From positions 1 to 45,579 of the forward strand of contig NZ_JANAFB010000027.1 in assembly GCF_024199905.1 (NCBI RefSeq): 45,579 nt of DNA. Reading direction: 5' to 3'. The notes beneath the pieces were generated by a model, which saw nothing but the letters and a program-made list of their open reading frames with translations, was not told the DNA's origin and did not search any database. Every line of letters starts with the position of its first letter. Position 1 is the stretch's first letter. The translations under genes were made by a program, and so were the position numbers. The DNA comes from Rothia santali (GTDB lineage Bacteria > Actinomycetota > Actinomycetes > Actinomycetales > Micrococcaceae). Of the stretch, positions 8,842 to 17,532 are shown in pieces.

Positions 8842-9210
8842 CTACCAGGCCAGGGCCTGGGCCCGGCGTCGGACCTCGGTCTTGCGGCCGTCGTGCAGGG
8901 CGTCGATGGGCCGGCCCGGCAGCGACTCGTCCTGGGTGAACAGCCAGGCGATGGCCTCCTCGTCGGAGAACCCGGAGTCGGCCAGCACCACCAGGGTCCC
9001 CTTGAGGGACTCCAGCACGCGGTCCTCGCGCATGAACAGCGCGGGGACGCGCCGGACGCCGTCGGCGTCGCGCACGGCCAGCAGCTGGCGCTCCGAGATC
9101 AGCGTGTGGACCCGGGTGACCTTGAGGTCGAGGGTCTCGGCGATGTCGGGGATGGTGATCCAGTCCTGCACCAGATCGAAGAGCTCTGTGGAATTTTCTG
9201 TTGCACTCAC
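8842..9210 (-). CDS. Rv2175c-type DNA-binding protein, likely PknL substrate
   Basis: The 122-residue protein resembles mycobacterial Rv2175c, a winged-helix DNA-binding protein phosphorylated by PknL on an N-terminal threonine. It has a helix-turn-helix segment TIPDIAETLDLKVTRVHTLI and ends with the conserved WLFTQDESLPGRPIDALHDGRKTEVRRRAQALAW pattern. I choose GTG 9210 because the longer open frame to 9306 crosses the divergent promoter. Thr4 and Thr8 near the N-terminus are candidate phospho-sites. It is transcribed divergently from the kinase gene only 67 bases away, as in mycobacteria. A TACGCT at 9217-9222 (minus strand) six bases before the GTG suggests a leaderless transcript. Confidence 0.85.
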   Translation of the reverse strand: MSATENSTELFDLVQDWITIPDIAETLDLKVTRVHTLISERQLLAVRDADGVRRVPALFMREDRVLESLKGTLVVLADSGFSDEEAIAWLFTQDESLPGRPIDALHDGRKTEVRRRAQALAW

Positions 9211-9216
9211 GCTCCC

Positions 9217-9269
9217 AGCGTAGACCAGGCCCGGGCCGTTCCGGCACGCGCCGCGACATCGCCTAGAAT
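9217..9269. promoter_or_regulatory. Divergent promoter pair of the Rv2175c-like gene and pknL
   Basis: Two -10-like hexamers face away from each other: TACGCT on the minus strand (9217-9222), six bases before GTG 9210, and TAGAAT on the plus strand (9264-9269), eight bases before ATG 9278. Neither start has a convincing Shine-Dalgarno at normal spacing, so both transcripts look leaderless. The -35 regions are weak. Confidence 0.5.
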
Positions 9270-9277
9270 CGGTGGTC

Positions 9278-10609
9278 ATGAAACCAACGGCACCGGGACC
9301 CCACACGGGTCGGACCCTCGACGGCCGCTACCTCCTGGGCGACCTCATCGCCCGGGGCGGCATGGGCGCGGTGTACCGGGGGCTGGACGAGCGGCTGAAC
9401 CGCGCCGTCGCGGTCAAGCTGCTCAAGGAGTCGCTCAGCACCGACGCCGTCACCGTCCGGAGGTTCGCCGAGGAGGCGCGCGCCGCCGCGGCGATCGCCG
9501 ACCCGCACGTGGTCTCGGTGTGGGACCAGGGTCTGGACGAGAGCGGGGAGACCCCGCTGGCGTTCCTGGTCATGGAGCTGGTCGACGGCGCCACGCTGCG
9601 GGACCTGGTCAAGCGCCGCTCCCCCATGACCGTGCGCGAGATGCTGCGGGTGGCGATCCCGCTCGCCCGCGGGCTGGCCGCGGCCCACCGCTCGGGGCTG
9701 GTGCACCGGGACGTCAAGCCCGAGAACGTGCTGGTCTCCCCGCGGGGATCCGTCAAGGTCACCGACTTCGGGCTGACCCGCCAGGTCCAGGCCGAGTCCG
9801 CGACCGTGACGCTGGTCGGCTCGGCCAACTACATCGCACCGGAGCTGGTCAAGCGGGAGCCGGCCGGGACCGCGGCGGACACCTACTCGGTCGGCATCGT
9901 GCTCTACGAGATGCTGACCGGCGTGCCACCGTTCCGCGGCGCGACCCCGTACGCCGTCTCGATGGCCCACGTCAACGACCCGATGCCGGACATCGGCCGC
10001 CGCTTCCCGGGCCTCGACCCCGAGATCGCGGAGGTCATCGCCTGGTGCTGCGCCAAGGACCCGGACAACCGGCCCCAGCACGCCGAGGACCTCCTGGGCG
10101 AGCTGCTGCACATCCAGGAGGACCTGGGCGACGAGGCGCTGGACCGGCAGCCGCCGGGGTACCGGGTGGACGCGCGGGACCTGTTCAGCGTGCTCAGCAC
10201 CGACTCGCACACCGCCGCCGTGGACCTGGTGGGAGCGGAGGGGCCGGTCACCGGTCCCACGGTCGCCGTGCCCTCACGGGAGGAGCCCGACGCCGCCGCG
10301 GACCCGGGCGGGGAGGACGCCACCCGGGTCTTCTCCCCCGGGCAGCTCCCGGTCGGCCGCGGGGGGCGTGATCCGGTCCCGGAGCGGCCCGAGGAGCCGG
10401 GCGATCCGGCCGTCCCGCTGCACACGCTCGGCCGGAGCGGCCAGCACCGCGGGTGGGTGTGGCTGCTGGTCTTCGTCCTGGCGGCGTGCACCGCCGGGTA
10501 CCTCGGGTGGCTGCTCGGCGTCGAGATCCTGTCCCACCAGCAGATCGGCGCCGCCGTGCCGGCATCGGCGGCCGGGCTCGCCACGGGGATCGCGGCGGGG
10601 GTCGGGTGA
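9278..10609 (+). CDS. pknL: Membrane-anchored serine/threonine protein kinase, PknL-like
   Basis: This is a Hanks-type kinase. The glycine loop GGMGAV is at 27-32, the catalytic Lys47 in AVAVKLL, HRD at 143-145, DFG at 163-165 and APE at 187-189; the activation loop holds Thr176 and Thr178. A long acidic Pro-rich linker (about 300-390, with a DATRVFS segment) leads to one membrane helix (about 392-417) and only some 26 outer residues, so there are no PASTA repeats; mycobacterial PknL has the same layout. ATG 9278 is preferred over GTG 9272 because of the adjacent TAGAAT box. The divergent neighbour encodes its probable substrate. The downstream gene, aroG, is convergent and separated by a hairpin. 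Confidence 0.92.
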   Translation: MKPTAPGPHTGRTLDGRYLLGDLIARGGMGAVYRGLDERLNRAVAVKLLKESLSTDAVTVRRFAEEARAAAAIADPHVVSVWDQGLDESGETPLAFLVMELVDGATLRDLVKRRSPMTVREMLRVAIPLARGLAAAHRSGLVHRDVKPENVLVSPRGSVKVTDFGLTRQVQAESATVTLVGSANYIAPELVKREPAGTAADTYSVGIVLYEMLTGVPPFRGATPYAVSMAHVNDPMPDIGRRFPGLDPEIAEVIAWCCAKDPDNRPQHAEDLLGELLHIQEDLGDEALDRQPPGYRVDARDLFSVLSTDSHTAAVDLVGAEGPVTGPTVAVPSREEPDAAADPGGEDATRVFSPGQLPVGRGGRDPVPERPEEPGDPAVPLHTLGRSGQHRGWVWLLVFVLAACTAGYLGWLLGVEILSHQQIGAAVPASAAGLATGIAAGVG

Positions 10610-10680
10610 GGGGCGCGACCTGACCCCCCCATCGGCGGCGCCGGTGTGGCGCGGTCCTGGGCTCCGTCCCGGCACGCACA

Positions 10681-10722
10681 ACGCCCCGGACATCGACCCC
10701 GCAGGGTCGGCGTCCGGGGCGT
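10681..10722. terminator. Bidirectional hairpin terminator between pknL and aroG
   Basis: Outer arms ACGCCCCGGAC (10681-10691) and GTCCGGGGCGT (10712-10722) pair perfectly, and inner arms CGACCC/GGGTCG (10694-10699, 10704-10709) form a second stem with a CGCA loop. The structure lies between two convergent genes. There is no long T-run on either side. Confidence 0.7.
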
Positions 10723-10758
10723 CGTGCTCACCGGAGGGGGCGGTGTGGCCCCTCTCGA

Positions 10759-12150
10759 TCAGCGCCGGGCCAGGAACTCCGCGACCAGGAACGCGACCTC
10801 GAGCGACTGCATGTGGTTCAGGCGCGGGTCGCACAGCGTCTCGTAGCGGTCGGCGAACGCGGCCTCGTCCACCGCGTCCGAGCCGCCGAGGCACTCCGCG
10901 ACGTCGTCGCCGGTCATCTCCACGTGGATGCCGCCCGGGAAGGTCCCGAGCGCCTCGTGGACCTCGAAGAAGCCGCGGACCTCGTCGATCACGTCGTTGA
11001 AGCGGCGGGTCTTGAAGCCGGAGGGCACCGAGATGGTGTTGCCGTGCATCGGGTCGGTCACCCACACGACCTTCGCGCCCGAGTCGCGCACGCCCTGGAC
11101 CAGGCCGGGCAGGTTCTCCCGGATCTTGGAGGCGCCCATGCGGGTGATGAAGGTCAGGCGGCCGGGCTCGCGCTCCGGGTCCAGCTTGTCGATCAGGCGC
11201 AGCGTGTCGTCGACCTGGGTGTTCGGCCCGAGCTTGACGCCGATCGGGTTGCGCACCTTGGACAGGAAGTCCACGTGGGCGTCCTCGAGCCCGCGGGTGC
11301 GCTCACCGATCCAGAGGAAGTGCGCGCTCGTGTCGTACGGGAGGTGGGTGCGGGAGTCGATGCGGGTCAGGGCGCGCTCGTAGTCCAGCAGCAGGGCCTC
11401 GTGGCCGGCGTAGAACTCGGTGCTCTTCAGCGCCTCGAAGTCCGCGCCGCAGGCGTCCATGAACATGATCGCGCGGTCGATCTCCCGCGCCATCGTCTCG
11501 TAGCGGGCGTGCGCCGGGTTGGAGATGAAGCCCTTGTTCCAGGCGTGCACCAGGCGCAGGTCGGCGAAGCCGCCGGTGGTGAACGCGCGGATGAGGTTCA
11601 GGGTCGAGGCGGAGGTGTGGTAGCCCTGCACCATGCGGTTGGGGTCGTGGACGCGGGAGGCCTCGGTGAAGTCGAAGCCGTTGACCATCTCTCCGCGGAA
11701 GGAGGGCAGGGTCACGCCGTCGCGGGTCTCCATGTTGGAGGAGCGCGGCTTGGAGAACTGGCCCGCCATGCGGCCCATCTTGACCACGGGCATCGAGGCG
11801 CCGTAGGTCAGCACCACGGCCATCTGGAGCAGGGTGCGCACGCGGCCGCTGATGCGGTCGGCGGTGGCGCCCTCGAAGGTCTCGGCGCAGTCGCCGCCGG
11901 TCAGGAAGAAGGCCTTGCCCTCGGCGACGTCGGCCAGGCGCTGGCGCATCCGGTCCGTCTCCCCGGCGAAGACCAGGGGCGGGACCGCCTCGAGCTCGCC
12001 GACGACGCGGCGGAAGTCCGGGTGCTCGGCCCAGGTCGGCTGCTGGTCCACGGCACGCTCGCGCCACTCGTCGAGGCCCGGATAGTCCTTGGCCGAGGGA
12101 GCGGGTTCGGTGGGCATGCTGTGCAGCGCGGTCTGGGTCTGATTCACCAT
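10759..12150 (-). CDS. aroG: 3-deoxy-D-arabino-heptulosonate-7-phosphate synthase, class II
   Basis: The enzyme catalyses the first step of the shikimate pathway, joining phosphoenolpyruvate and erythrose 4-phosphate. The 463-residue length matches class II (plant/mycobacterial type) enzymes. Conserved segments include FLTGGDCAETF (metal-binding Cys), MPVVKMGRMAGQFSKPRS, YETMAREIDRA, GPNTQVDDTLRLIDKL, ITRMGASKIRENLP and VVWVTDPMHGNT. The start is ATG 12150; the frame stays open upstream only as a low-complexity artefact overlapping the plsC repeat. TACACT on the minus strand (12158-12163) ends seven bases before the ATG, suggesting a leaderless mRNA. In Mycobacterium the same position downstream of pknL is held by Rv2178c (aroG). 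Confidence 0.96.
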   Translation of the reverse strand: MVNQTQTALHSMPTEPAPSAKDYPGLDEWRERAVDQQPTWAEHPDFRRVVGELEAVPPLVFAGETDRMRQRLADVAEGKAFFLTGGDCAETFEGATADRISGRVRTLLQMAVVLTYGASMPVVKMGRMAGQFSKPRSSNMETRDGVTLPSFRGEMVNGFDFTEASRVHDPNRMVQGYHTSASTLNLIRAFTTGGFADLRLVHAWNKGFISNPAHARYETMAREIDRAIMFMDACGADFEALKSTEFYAGHEALLLDYERALTRIDSRTHLPYDTSAHFLWIGERTRGLEDAHVDFLSKVRNPIGVKLGPNTQVDDTLRLIDKLDPEREPGRLTFITRMGASKIRENLPGLVQGVRDSGAKVVWVTDPMHGNTISVPSGFKTRRFNDVIDEVRGFFEVHEALGTFPGGIHVEMTGDDVAECLGGSDAVDEAAFADRYETLCDPRLNHMQSLEVAFLVAEFLARR

Positions 12151-12217
12151 GGTCACCAGTGTACGAAACCCTGGCGCGTGCGGACTATGACGACCGCCAT
12201 TCTGCTCACAGAGTGAG

Positions 12218-13174
12218 CTACCGGCCCCGTTCCGGCCCCGTGCCGCCGTCCTCGCGCCCGGGATGGCGCAGCTCCCGGACCCGCTCCTTGGCGTTCTCGA
12301 CCGTGGCCTGGGTCCGCTCGCGCGCGTTCTCGACGGTCGCCTGGGTGCGCTCCCGGGCGTTCTCGACGGTCGCCTGGGTCCGCTCGCGCGCGTTCTCAAC
12401 GGTGGCCTGGGTCCGTTCCCGGGCCCGTTCGAGCAGCTGCGCCACGGCCAGCTTGGCGTCGGCGACGCGCTGCTTCTCCATCAGCGACTTCACGGAGGAG
12501 GCGTAGACGTCCACGTACTCCTGACCGGAGAGCTCGCGGATGGCGGCGGCGATGTCGTCGGCCGCGGCCCGCTGCACGGCGCGGCCCAGGCCGCGGTCCC
12601 GGTACGCCGAGAGGTCGACCGGCGGGCCGAGCACGGTGCGCACGGGCTCGATCCGGCGCCCGTCCTGCGCCCTCCGGCGGGGCAGCCGGGCGCCGATCGG
12701 CTGGACGCCGTCGGTGTTGACCATCGCCACGGGGATCACCGGGACGCCCGACTCCAGGGCCAGGCGCGCGACGCCGAGCTTGGGGCGGTAGAGCCGCCCG
12801 TCCGGGGACCGCGTGCCCTCCGGGTAGATCCCGAGCACCCGCCCCTGCCGCAGGGCCTCGGCGGCCGCGCTCAGCGAGGCCTGGCTGCCGCTGCCGCCCG
12901 AGCGGTCCATGGGGATCTGCTGGATCCCGCGGAAGAACGCCGCGGTGGCCCGCCCCCGCAGCCCCCGCCCGGTGAAGTAGTCCGACTTCGCCAGGAAGAA
13001 CACCTGCCGCGGGACCGAGACGGGCAGGAAGACCGAGTCGGAGAAGGACAGATGGTTGGAGGCGAGGATGACGCCGCCGCCGGCGGGCAGGTGCTCCAGG
13101 CCCTCGACCTCGGGGCGGAACACGCGCTCGACGACCGGGCCGACCACGAATCTCTTGAGGAACATGTACAGCAC
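12218..13174 (-). CDS. 1-acyl-sn-glycerol-3-phosphate acyltransferase (PlsC family) with C-terminal 11-residue repeats
   Basis: The protein is predicted to acylate lysophosphatidate or a related lipid at the inner membrane face. The HX4D motif is NHLSFSD (His41, Asp46), and the acyl-acceptor loop PEGTR is at 118-122, both diagnostic for the PlsC superfamily. I choose GTG 13174 (318 residues), which has AGGGAG eight bases upstream; ATG 13165 is possible. The unusual part is the C-terminus: four tandem copies of ARERTQATVEN (residues about 251-294) followed by a degenerate fifth. Eleven-residue periodicity suggests an extended amphipathic 11/3 helix, as in synuclein, LEA group 3 and perilipin, so it may bind lipid surfaces; this is inference. 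It lies 67 bases after the aroG start on the same strand. Confidence 0.9.
   Translation of the reverse strand: MLYMFLKRFVVGPVVERVFRPEVEGLEHLPAGGGVILASNHLSFSDSVFLPVSVPRQVFFLAKSDYFTGRGLRGRATAAFFRGIQQIPMDRSGGSGSQASLSAAAEALRQGRVLGIYPEGTRSPDGRLYRPKLGVARLALESGVPVIPVAMVNTDGVQPIGARLPRRRAQDGRRIEPVRTVLGPPVDLSAYRDRGLGRAVQRAAADDIAAAIRELSGQEYVDVYASSVKSLMEKQRVADAKLAVAQLLERARERTQATVENARERTQATVENARERTQATVENARERTQATVENAKERVRELRHPGREDGGTGPERGR
12293..12424 (-). repeat. 33-bp tandem repeat (4 copies) inside the plsC 3' end
   Basis: Four in-frame 33-base units encode ARERTQATVEN four times without a residue change. The copies differ at several third codon positions, so the peptide is conserved despite DNA drift. 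A fifth, degenerate unit (AKERVRELRHP) follows. Confidence 0.95.
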
Positions 13175-13350
13175 GGCGGCTCCCTTTCGGGGTGGGACGG
13201 GACGGACCGGCGTCGGGACCGCGCTCGGCGGTGCGCCCGACGCCCTTCCGCCCCAGCCTATCCGCCTCCTCACCCCGCGCTCCGCTAGGAGCGAAGGGGC
13301 ACGCCACGGGATGTCCGCGAAGCCGCGACGCCCCATGACAGAATGGCTTT

Positions 13351-14181
13351 ATGGGATACCTCACAGCAGCGGCCGGTCCGGCGTCGACGGACGTCGCGGC
13401 GCGCTCGGGGGATCCCGCGACGCTGATCGACACGAGCCCGGGCGCCTGGGAGGGCGGGCCGGACGGGATCCTGGTCCTGCACGGCTTCACCGGCTCCCCG
13501 CACAGCGTGCGCCCCTGGGCCGAGAGCCTCGCCGCCGCCGGATACGCCGTCGAGCTCCCCCTCCTGCCCGGCCACGGCACGAGCGCCGAGGATCTCGCCG
13601 GGCGCGGCTGGCGGGAGTGGACCGAGGCGGTCGACGCCGCCTACTGGCGCCTGCGGGGCCGGGCGGACCGAGTCGGCGTGGCCGGACTGTCGATGGGAGG
13701 CGCCCTCGCCCTGCATCTCGCCGCGCGGCGCCCCGTCGCGGCGGTGTCGCTGGTCAACCCCGGCGTCGTCTCCCCCACGCCGCTGCTCTCGGTGGCGCGC
13801 CTGCTGGCGGCGGCCGTGCCCACGGTCGGCGGGGTGGGCGACGACATCTCCCTCCCCGGGCGGCGCGAGGGCGCCTACGAGCGCACCCCGGTCCGCGCCG
13901 CCGGGGAGCTGCACCGCCTGTTCCGCGCCGCCCGCCGCACCCTGCCGGCCGTGACGGCGCCGGTCCAGATCTTCAAGTCCCTCGTCGACCACGTGGTGCC
14001 GCAGGACAGCCTGGACCACCTGGTCCGGCGCCTCGGCCGGACCCCGGAAGTGCTCGAGCTGCACAAGAGCTTCCACGTCGCCACGCTGGACCGGGACGCT
14101 CCCCTCATCTTCGAGAATTCACTCAGGTTCTTCTCCCACGAAGGCCTGCGGGCCGGCGACCCCGAATCCCCCGGCCGGTGA
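13351..14181 (+). CDS. Alpha/beta hydrolase, carboxylesterase or monoacylglycerol lipase type
   Basis: The 276-residue protein has the alpha/beta-hydrolase fold: oxyanion segment VLHGFTGSPHS, nucleophile elbow GLSMGG (Ser114), acid Asp213 in SLVDHVVP and His242 in KSFHVATLD. The pattern resembles Est30-type carboxylesterases and bacterial monoacylglycerol lipases. CAGAAT at 13339-13344 ends six bases before the ATG and there is no Shine-Dalgarno, so the transcript is probably leaderless. It is followed by the acyl-CoA ligase 36 bases later on the same strand, and it is divergent from plsC. Together these suggest a fatty-acid release and reactivation module; that grouping is inference. Confidence 0.88.
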   Translation: MGYLTAAAGPASTDVAARSGDPATLIDTSPGAWEGGPDGILVLHGFTGSPHSVRPWAESLAAAGYAVELPLLPGHGTSAEDLAGRGWREWTEAVDAAYWRLRGRADRVGVAGLSMGGALALHLAARRPVAAVSLVNPGVVSPTPLLSVARLLAAAVPTVGGVGDDISLPGRREGAYERTPVRAAGELHRLFRAARRTLPAVTAPVQIFKSLVDHVVPQDSLDHLVRRLGRTPEVLELHKSFHVATLDRDAPLIFENSLRFFSHEGLRAGDPESPGR

Positions 14182-14217
14182 ACCCAACGCCGCTCCACGG
14201 CAGATCAGGAGGCACTC

Positions 14218-16062
14218 ATGCAAGAGACCGCGATGGAGCTCGACCTGAGCTTCGACCCGGACGGCAACGTCACCGACCTGCTCGAGCGGAAGATCCGTGA
14301 CGGCCGGGACCCCGTGCTGTTCGAGATCCAGGCCTCCCCTGGCCAGTGGCGGCACGTCACCGCGGCCCAGTTCCACGCGGAGGTCACCGCGCTCGCCAAG
14401 GGCCTGATCGCCGACGGCCTGCGGGTGGGCGAGGCGGTCGCGATCATGTCGCGGACCCGCTACGAGTGGGCCGTGATGGACTTCGCCATCATGTACGCGG
14501 GCGGCGTCGTCGTGCCGGTCTACGAGACCTCCTCGCCCTCCCAGGTCGCCTGGAACCTCACCGACTCGGGGGCGCGGCGGATCGTGGTCGAGTCCGAGCG
14601 GCACGCCGGGGTGGTCCGGCGCGCCGTCGAGGAGCAGGACGCGGCCGAGCAGTCGGTGTGGCGGATCGAGGCCGAGGACGACGCCGGGGACTCGCTGGCC
14701 GCGCTGAAGCGGGCGGGCGAGGGCGTCGCCGACGAGCAGCTGGAGCGGGCCCGCACGGCCGCCGGCCTCGAGGACGTGGCGACCATCATCTACACCTCGG
14801 GGACCACGGGCCGGCCCAAGGGGTGCGAGCTCAGCCACGGCAACTTCGTCCGGCTCTCGGGCTCGGCGCGCGTGGCGATCCCGGAGGTGGCCAACAGCGA
14901 CAACTCGACGCTGCTGTTCCTGCCCCTCGCCCACGTCTTCGCGCGCTACATCCACGTGCTGTGCATCGACGCCGAGGTCACGGTGGGGCACAGCCCGGAC
15001 ATCACGCACCTGGTCGAGGACATCGCCTCCTTCTCCCCGGACTTCCTGCTCGTGGTGCCGCGCCTGTTCGAGAAGATCTACAACGGGGCCCGGTCCAAGG
15101 CCCACGAGGCCGGCGCCCTGAAGGGGAGGATCTTCGACCTCGCCGAGCAGACCGGCGTCGAGTGGTCGAAGGCCGTGATGTCCGGCGGCCGCGTCCCCCC
15201 GCTGCTCGCGGCGCGCTACCGGCTCTTCGACCGGCTCGTGTTCAGCAAGCTGCGGGCGGCCATGGGCGGCCGGGCGAAGTACGCGGTCTCGGGCGGCAGC
15301 CCGCTGTCCCCGCGGCTCGGCCACTTCTTCCACTCGGTGGGCATCAAGATCCTCGAGGGCTACGGCCTGACCGAGACCACGGCCCCCGCGACCGTGGGCA
15401 CCGTCAAGGACTTCCAGATCGGCACGGTGGGGCCGCCCCTGCCCGGCATGGCGCTCAAGATCGAGGATGACGGCGAGGTGCTGGTCCGCGGCGTCGGCGT
15501 CTTCCACCACTACCACCGCAACGCGGGCGCCGACGCGGAGTCATTCACCGAGGACGGCTGGTTCCGCACCGGCGACCTGGGCGAGCTCACGGACGGCGGC
15601 ATGCTCCGGATCACGGGGCGCAAGAAGGAGATGATCGTGACGGCGGGCGGCAAGAACGTCAGCCCCTCCACCTACGAGGACGTCATCCGCTCCTCGCCCC
15701 TGGTCTCCCAGTGCGTGGTGGTGGGCGACAACCGCCCGTTCATCGCGGCCCTGATCACGCTGGACGAGGAGACGCTGCCGAAGCAGCTCTCCGGCCTGGG
15801 CCTGGACCCGGGGCTCGACGCCGCGGCGGCCGCCGAGCGCCCCGAGGTGCGGGAGGCGGTCCAGCGGCTCGTCGACCGGGCCAACGACACCGTCTCGAAG
15901 GCCGAGTCGGTCCGGGCATTCCGGATCATCCCGCGGGACTTCACGGAGGAGTCGGGGCACCTGACGCCGTCGATGAAGATCCGCCGGCCGCGGATCGTGA
16001 AGGACTACGCGGACGTCATCGAGGAGATCTACGCGGCGGGCAAGCCCGCGGCCCACGGCTGA
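14218..16062 (+). CDS. Long-chain fatty-acid--CoA ligase (FadD15-like AMP-dependent synthetase)
   Basis: The enzyme activates fatty acids to acyl-CoA through an acyl-adenylate. The 614-residue protein has the AMP-binding P-loop YTSGTTGRPKG (192-202), the adenine motif EGYGLTETT, RTGDLG with the conserved Asp, GRKKEMIVTAGGKNVSP, and the C-terminal catalytic Lys in PSMKIRRP. AGGAGG lies seven bases before ATG 14218. It sits directly after the alpha/beta hydrolase, likely co-transcribed. In mycobacteria fadD15 (Rv2187) is also near the plsC-like Rv2182c and aroG. It converges on mtr with a 23-base gap. Confidence 0.95.
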   Translation: MQETAMELDLSFDPDGNVTDLLERKIRDGRDPVLFEIQASPGQWRHVTAAQFHAEVTALAKGLIADGLRVGEAVAIMSRTRYEWAVMDFAIMYAGGVVVPVYETSSPSQVAWNLTDSGARRIVVESERHAGVVRRAVEEQDAAEQSVWRIEAEDDAGDSLAALKRAGEGVADEQLERARTAAGLEDVATIIYTSGTTGRPKGCELSHGNFVRLSGSARVAIPEVANSDNSTLLFLPLAHVFARYIHVLCIDAEVTVGHSPDITHLVEDIASFSPDFLLVVPRLFEKIYNGARSKAHEAGALKGRIFDLAEQTGVEWSKAVMSGGRVPPLLAARYRLFDRLVFSKLRAAMGGRAKYAVSGGSPLSPRLGHFFHSVGIKILEGYGLTETTAPATVGTVKDFQIGTVGPPLPGMALKIEDDGEVLVRGVGVFHHYHRNAGADAESFTEDGWFRTGDLGELTDGGMLRITGRKKEMIVTAGGKNVSPSTYEDVIRSSPLVSQCVVVGDNRPFIAALITLDEETLPKQLSGLGLDPGLDAAAAAERPEVREAVQRLVDRANDTVSKAESVRAFRIIPRDFTEESGHLTPSMKIRRPRIVKDYADVIEEIYAAGKPAAHG

Positions 16063-16085
16063 GGCCGGGGCCGCGGCCCGCGGGC

Positions 16086-17510
16086 TCAGTTCCCCGGGAC
16101 CTCGAGCCCGAGCAGCGCGTTCTCCACGACCTCGGCCAGCGCGGGATGGATCCAGTACTGGCCCCGCGCCATCCGGTGCGCGGGCAGGCCGAAGCTCATG
16201 GCCTGGATCAGCGGCTGGATGAGGTTGGAGGCCTCCGTGCCGATGATGTGCGCGCCCAGCAGCTCGCCGGTGTCCCGGCGCGCGATGAGCTTGACCAGGC
16301 CCTGCTTGTCCTCCATCGCCCAGCCGTAGGCGACGTCGCCGTAGTCCTGGACCTTGACCGCGACCTCGTACCCCTCGCGGGCGGCAGCCTCCTCGGCCTG
16401 CTCCTGCGTCTGGCCCACGGCCGCGATCTGCGGGGTGGTGAACACGGCGTGCGGGACGTAGCGCTCGTCCGTGGCGGCGAGCTCGTCCGGGTGCAGCAGG
16501 TTGTGGGAGACCGTGCGGGCCTGCGCGTTGGCGAGGTGCTTGAGCTGCGTCGTCGAGCTGACGTCGCCCAGGCCCCAGAGGCCCGGCACCGGCTCGCCGC
16601 CGGAGAGCACGCGCTGGTGCTCGTCCACCGCGAGGACGCCGTCGACGACGTCGAGCCCCGCCTCCTCCGCGCCCAGCAGGTCCACGTTGGAGCGGCGGCC
16701 CGTGGCGACCAGGACGACGTCGGCCCCCACGGTCTCCTCGCCGTCCTCGCCGCTCAGGGTCACGGCCAGCCGCTCCCCGTCCCGCTCGATCCGGGCGATC
16801 TCCGTGTTCAGCCGCAGGTCCCACTGGCGGCCGGCCTCGCGGACGTAGCGCTCCGCGATCTCCGCGTCGTGCTCGCGCAGGACCCGCTCGGAGCGGTTGG
16901 CCTGGATGACGCGGGAGCCCAGCCCGGTGAAGATGCCGGCGAACTCCGCGGCGATGAACCCTCCGCCCAGGATCACGACGTCGCGCGGGAGCTCCTCGAG
17001 CCGCATGACCGTGTCCGAGGTGTGGACCCCCGGCAGGTCGGCGCCGGGGATCTCGGGGACGACGCTGCGGGAGCCGGAGGCGAACACGATCTGCTCGCCG
17101 CGCAGCCGCGCGCCGGAGGCGGTCTCCAGGACGTGCGGCTCCACGAGCCGGGCGTACTCGGTGTAGACGTCGACGTTCTCGAGGCCCTCGCGGTACTCCA
17201 GGCCGCCCTGGGAGATCGCGTCGATCCGGCCGAAGACGCGGTCGCGGATCGCGGGCCAGCTGACGCCGGTGCGCTCCATCCCGACGCCGAGGCGGTCCAG
17301 CTCCAACCCGTGCAGCGCGGTCGCCGAGGGGTAGACGTACATCTTGGTGGGGATGCACCCGACGTTCAGGCAGGTGCCGCCGAAGACGCCGCCGTCGACG
17401 ATGGCAACCCTCCGCTCGTCCCACGCGTCGGTGATCAGGCTGTTGCCCGACCCCGACCCGACGATGATCAGGTCGTAGTCCTCGGTCTCCCGCTGGGTCT
17501 GCTGGGTCAT
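16086..17510 (-). CDS. mtr: Mycothione reductase
   Basis: This is a flavoprotein disulfide reductase that regenerates mycothiol from mycothione with NADPH, the actinobacterial counterpart of glutathione reductase. The FAD-binding motif is VGSGSGN (17-23), the redox pair is C47LNVGC52 within GGTCLNVGCIPTK, the second dinucleotide fold is ILGGGFIAAEFA, and the C-terminal base is in WIHPALAEVVENAL (His455, Glu460). The SGSGN glycine loop and the WIHPALAE segment favour mycothione reductase over dihydrolipoamide dehydrogenase. AAGGAGAG precedes ATG 17510. pyc lies upstream on the same strand with a hairpin in between. Confidence 0.92.
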   Translation of the reverse strand: MTQQTQRETEDYDLIIVGSGSGNSLITDAWDERRVAIVDGGVFGGTCLNVGCIPTKMYVYPSATALHGLELDRLGVGMERTGVSWPAIRDRVFGRIDAISQGGLEYREGLENVDVYTEYARLVEPHVLETASGARLRGEQIVFASGSRSVVPEIPGADLPGVHTSDTVMRLEELPRDVVILGGGFIAAEFAGIFTGLGSRVIQANRSERVLREHDAEIAERYVREAGRQWDLRLNTEIARIERDGERLAVTLSGEDGEETVGADVVLVATGRRSNVDLLGAEEAGLDVVDGVLAVDEHQRVLSGGEPVPGLWGLGDVSSTTQLKHLANAQARTVSHNLLHPDELAATDERYVPHAVFTTPQIAAVGQTQEQAEEAAAREGYEVAVKVQDYGDVAYGWAMEDKQGLVKLIARRDTGELLGAHIIGTEASNLIQPLIQAMSFGLPAHRMARGQYWIHPALAEVVENALLGLEVPGN

Positions 17511-17532
17511 TGCTCTCCTTCGCGTGGTGGCT

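Noticed and set aside
12159-12506. A plus-strand frame with repeated AFSTVAWVRSR peptides
   Set aside because: It is the antisense translation of the 33-base plsC repeats; there is no start signal and the minus-strand frame continues a real enzyme.
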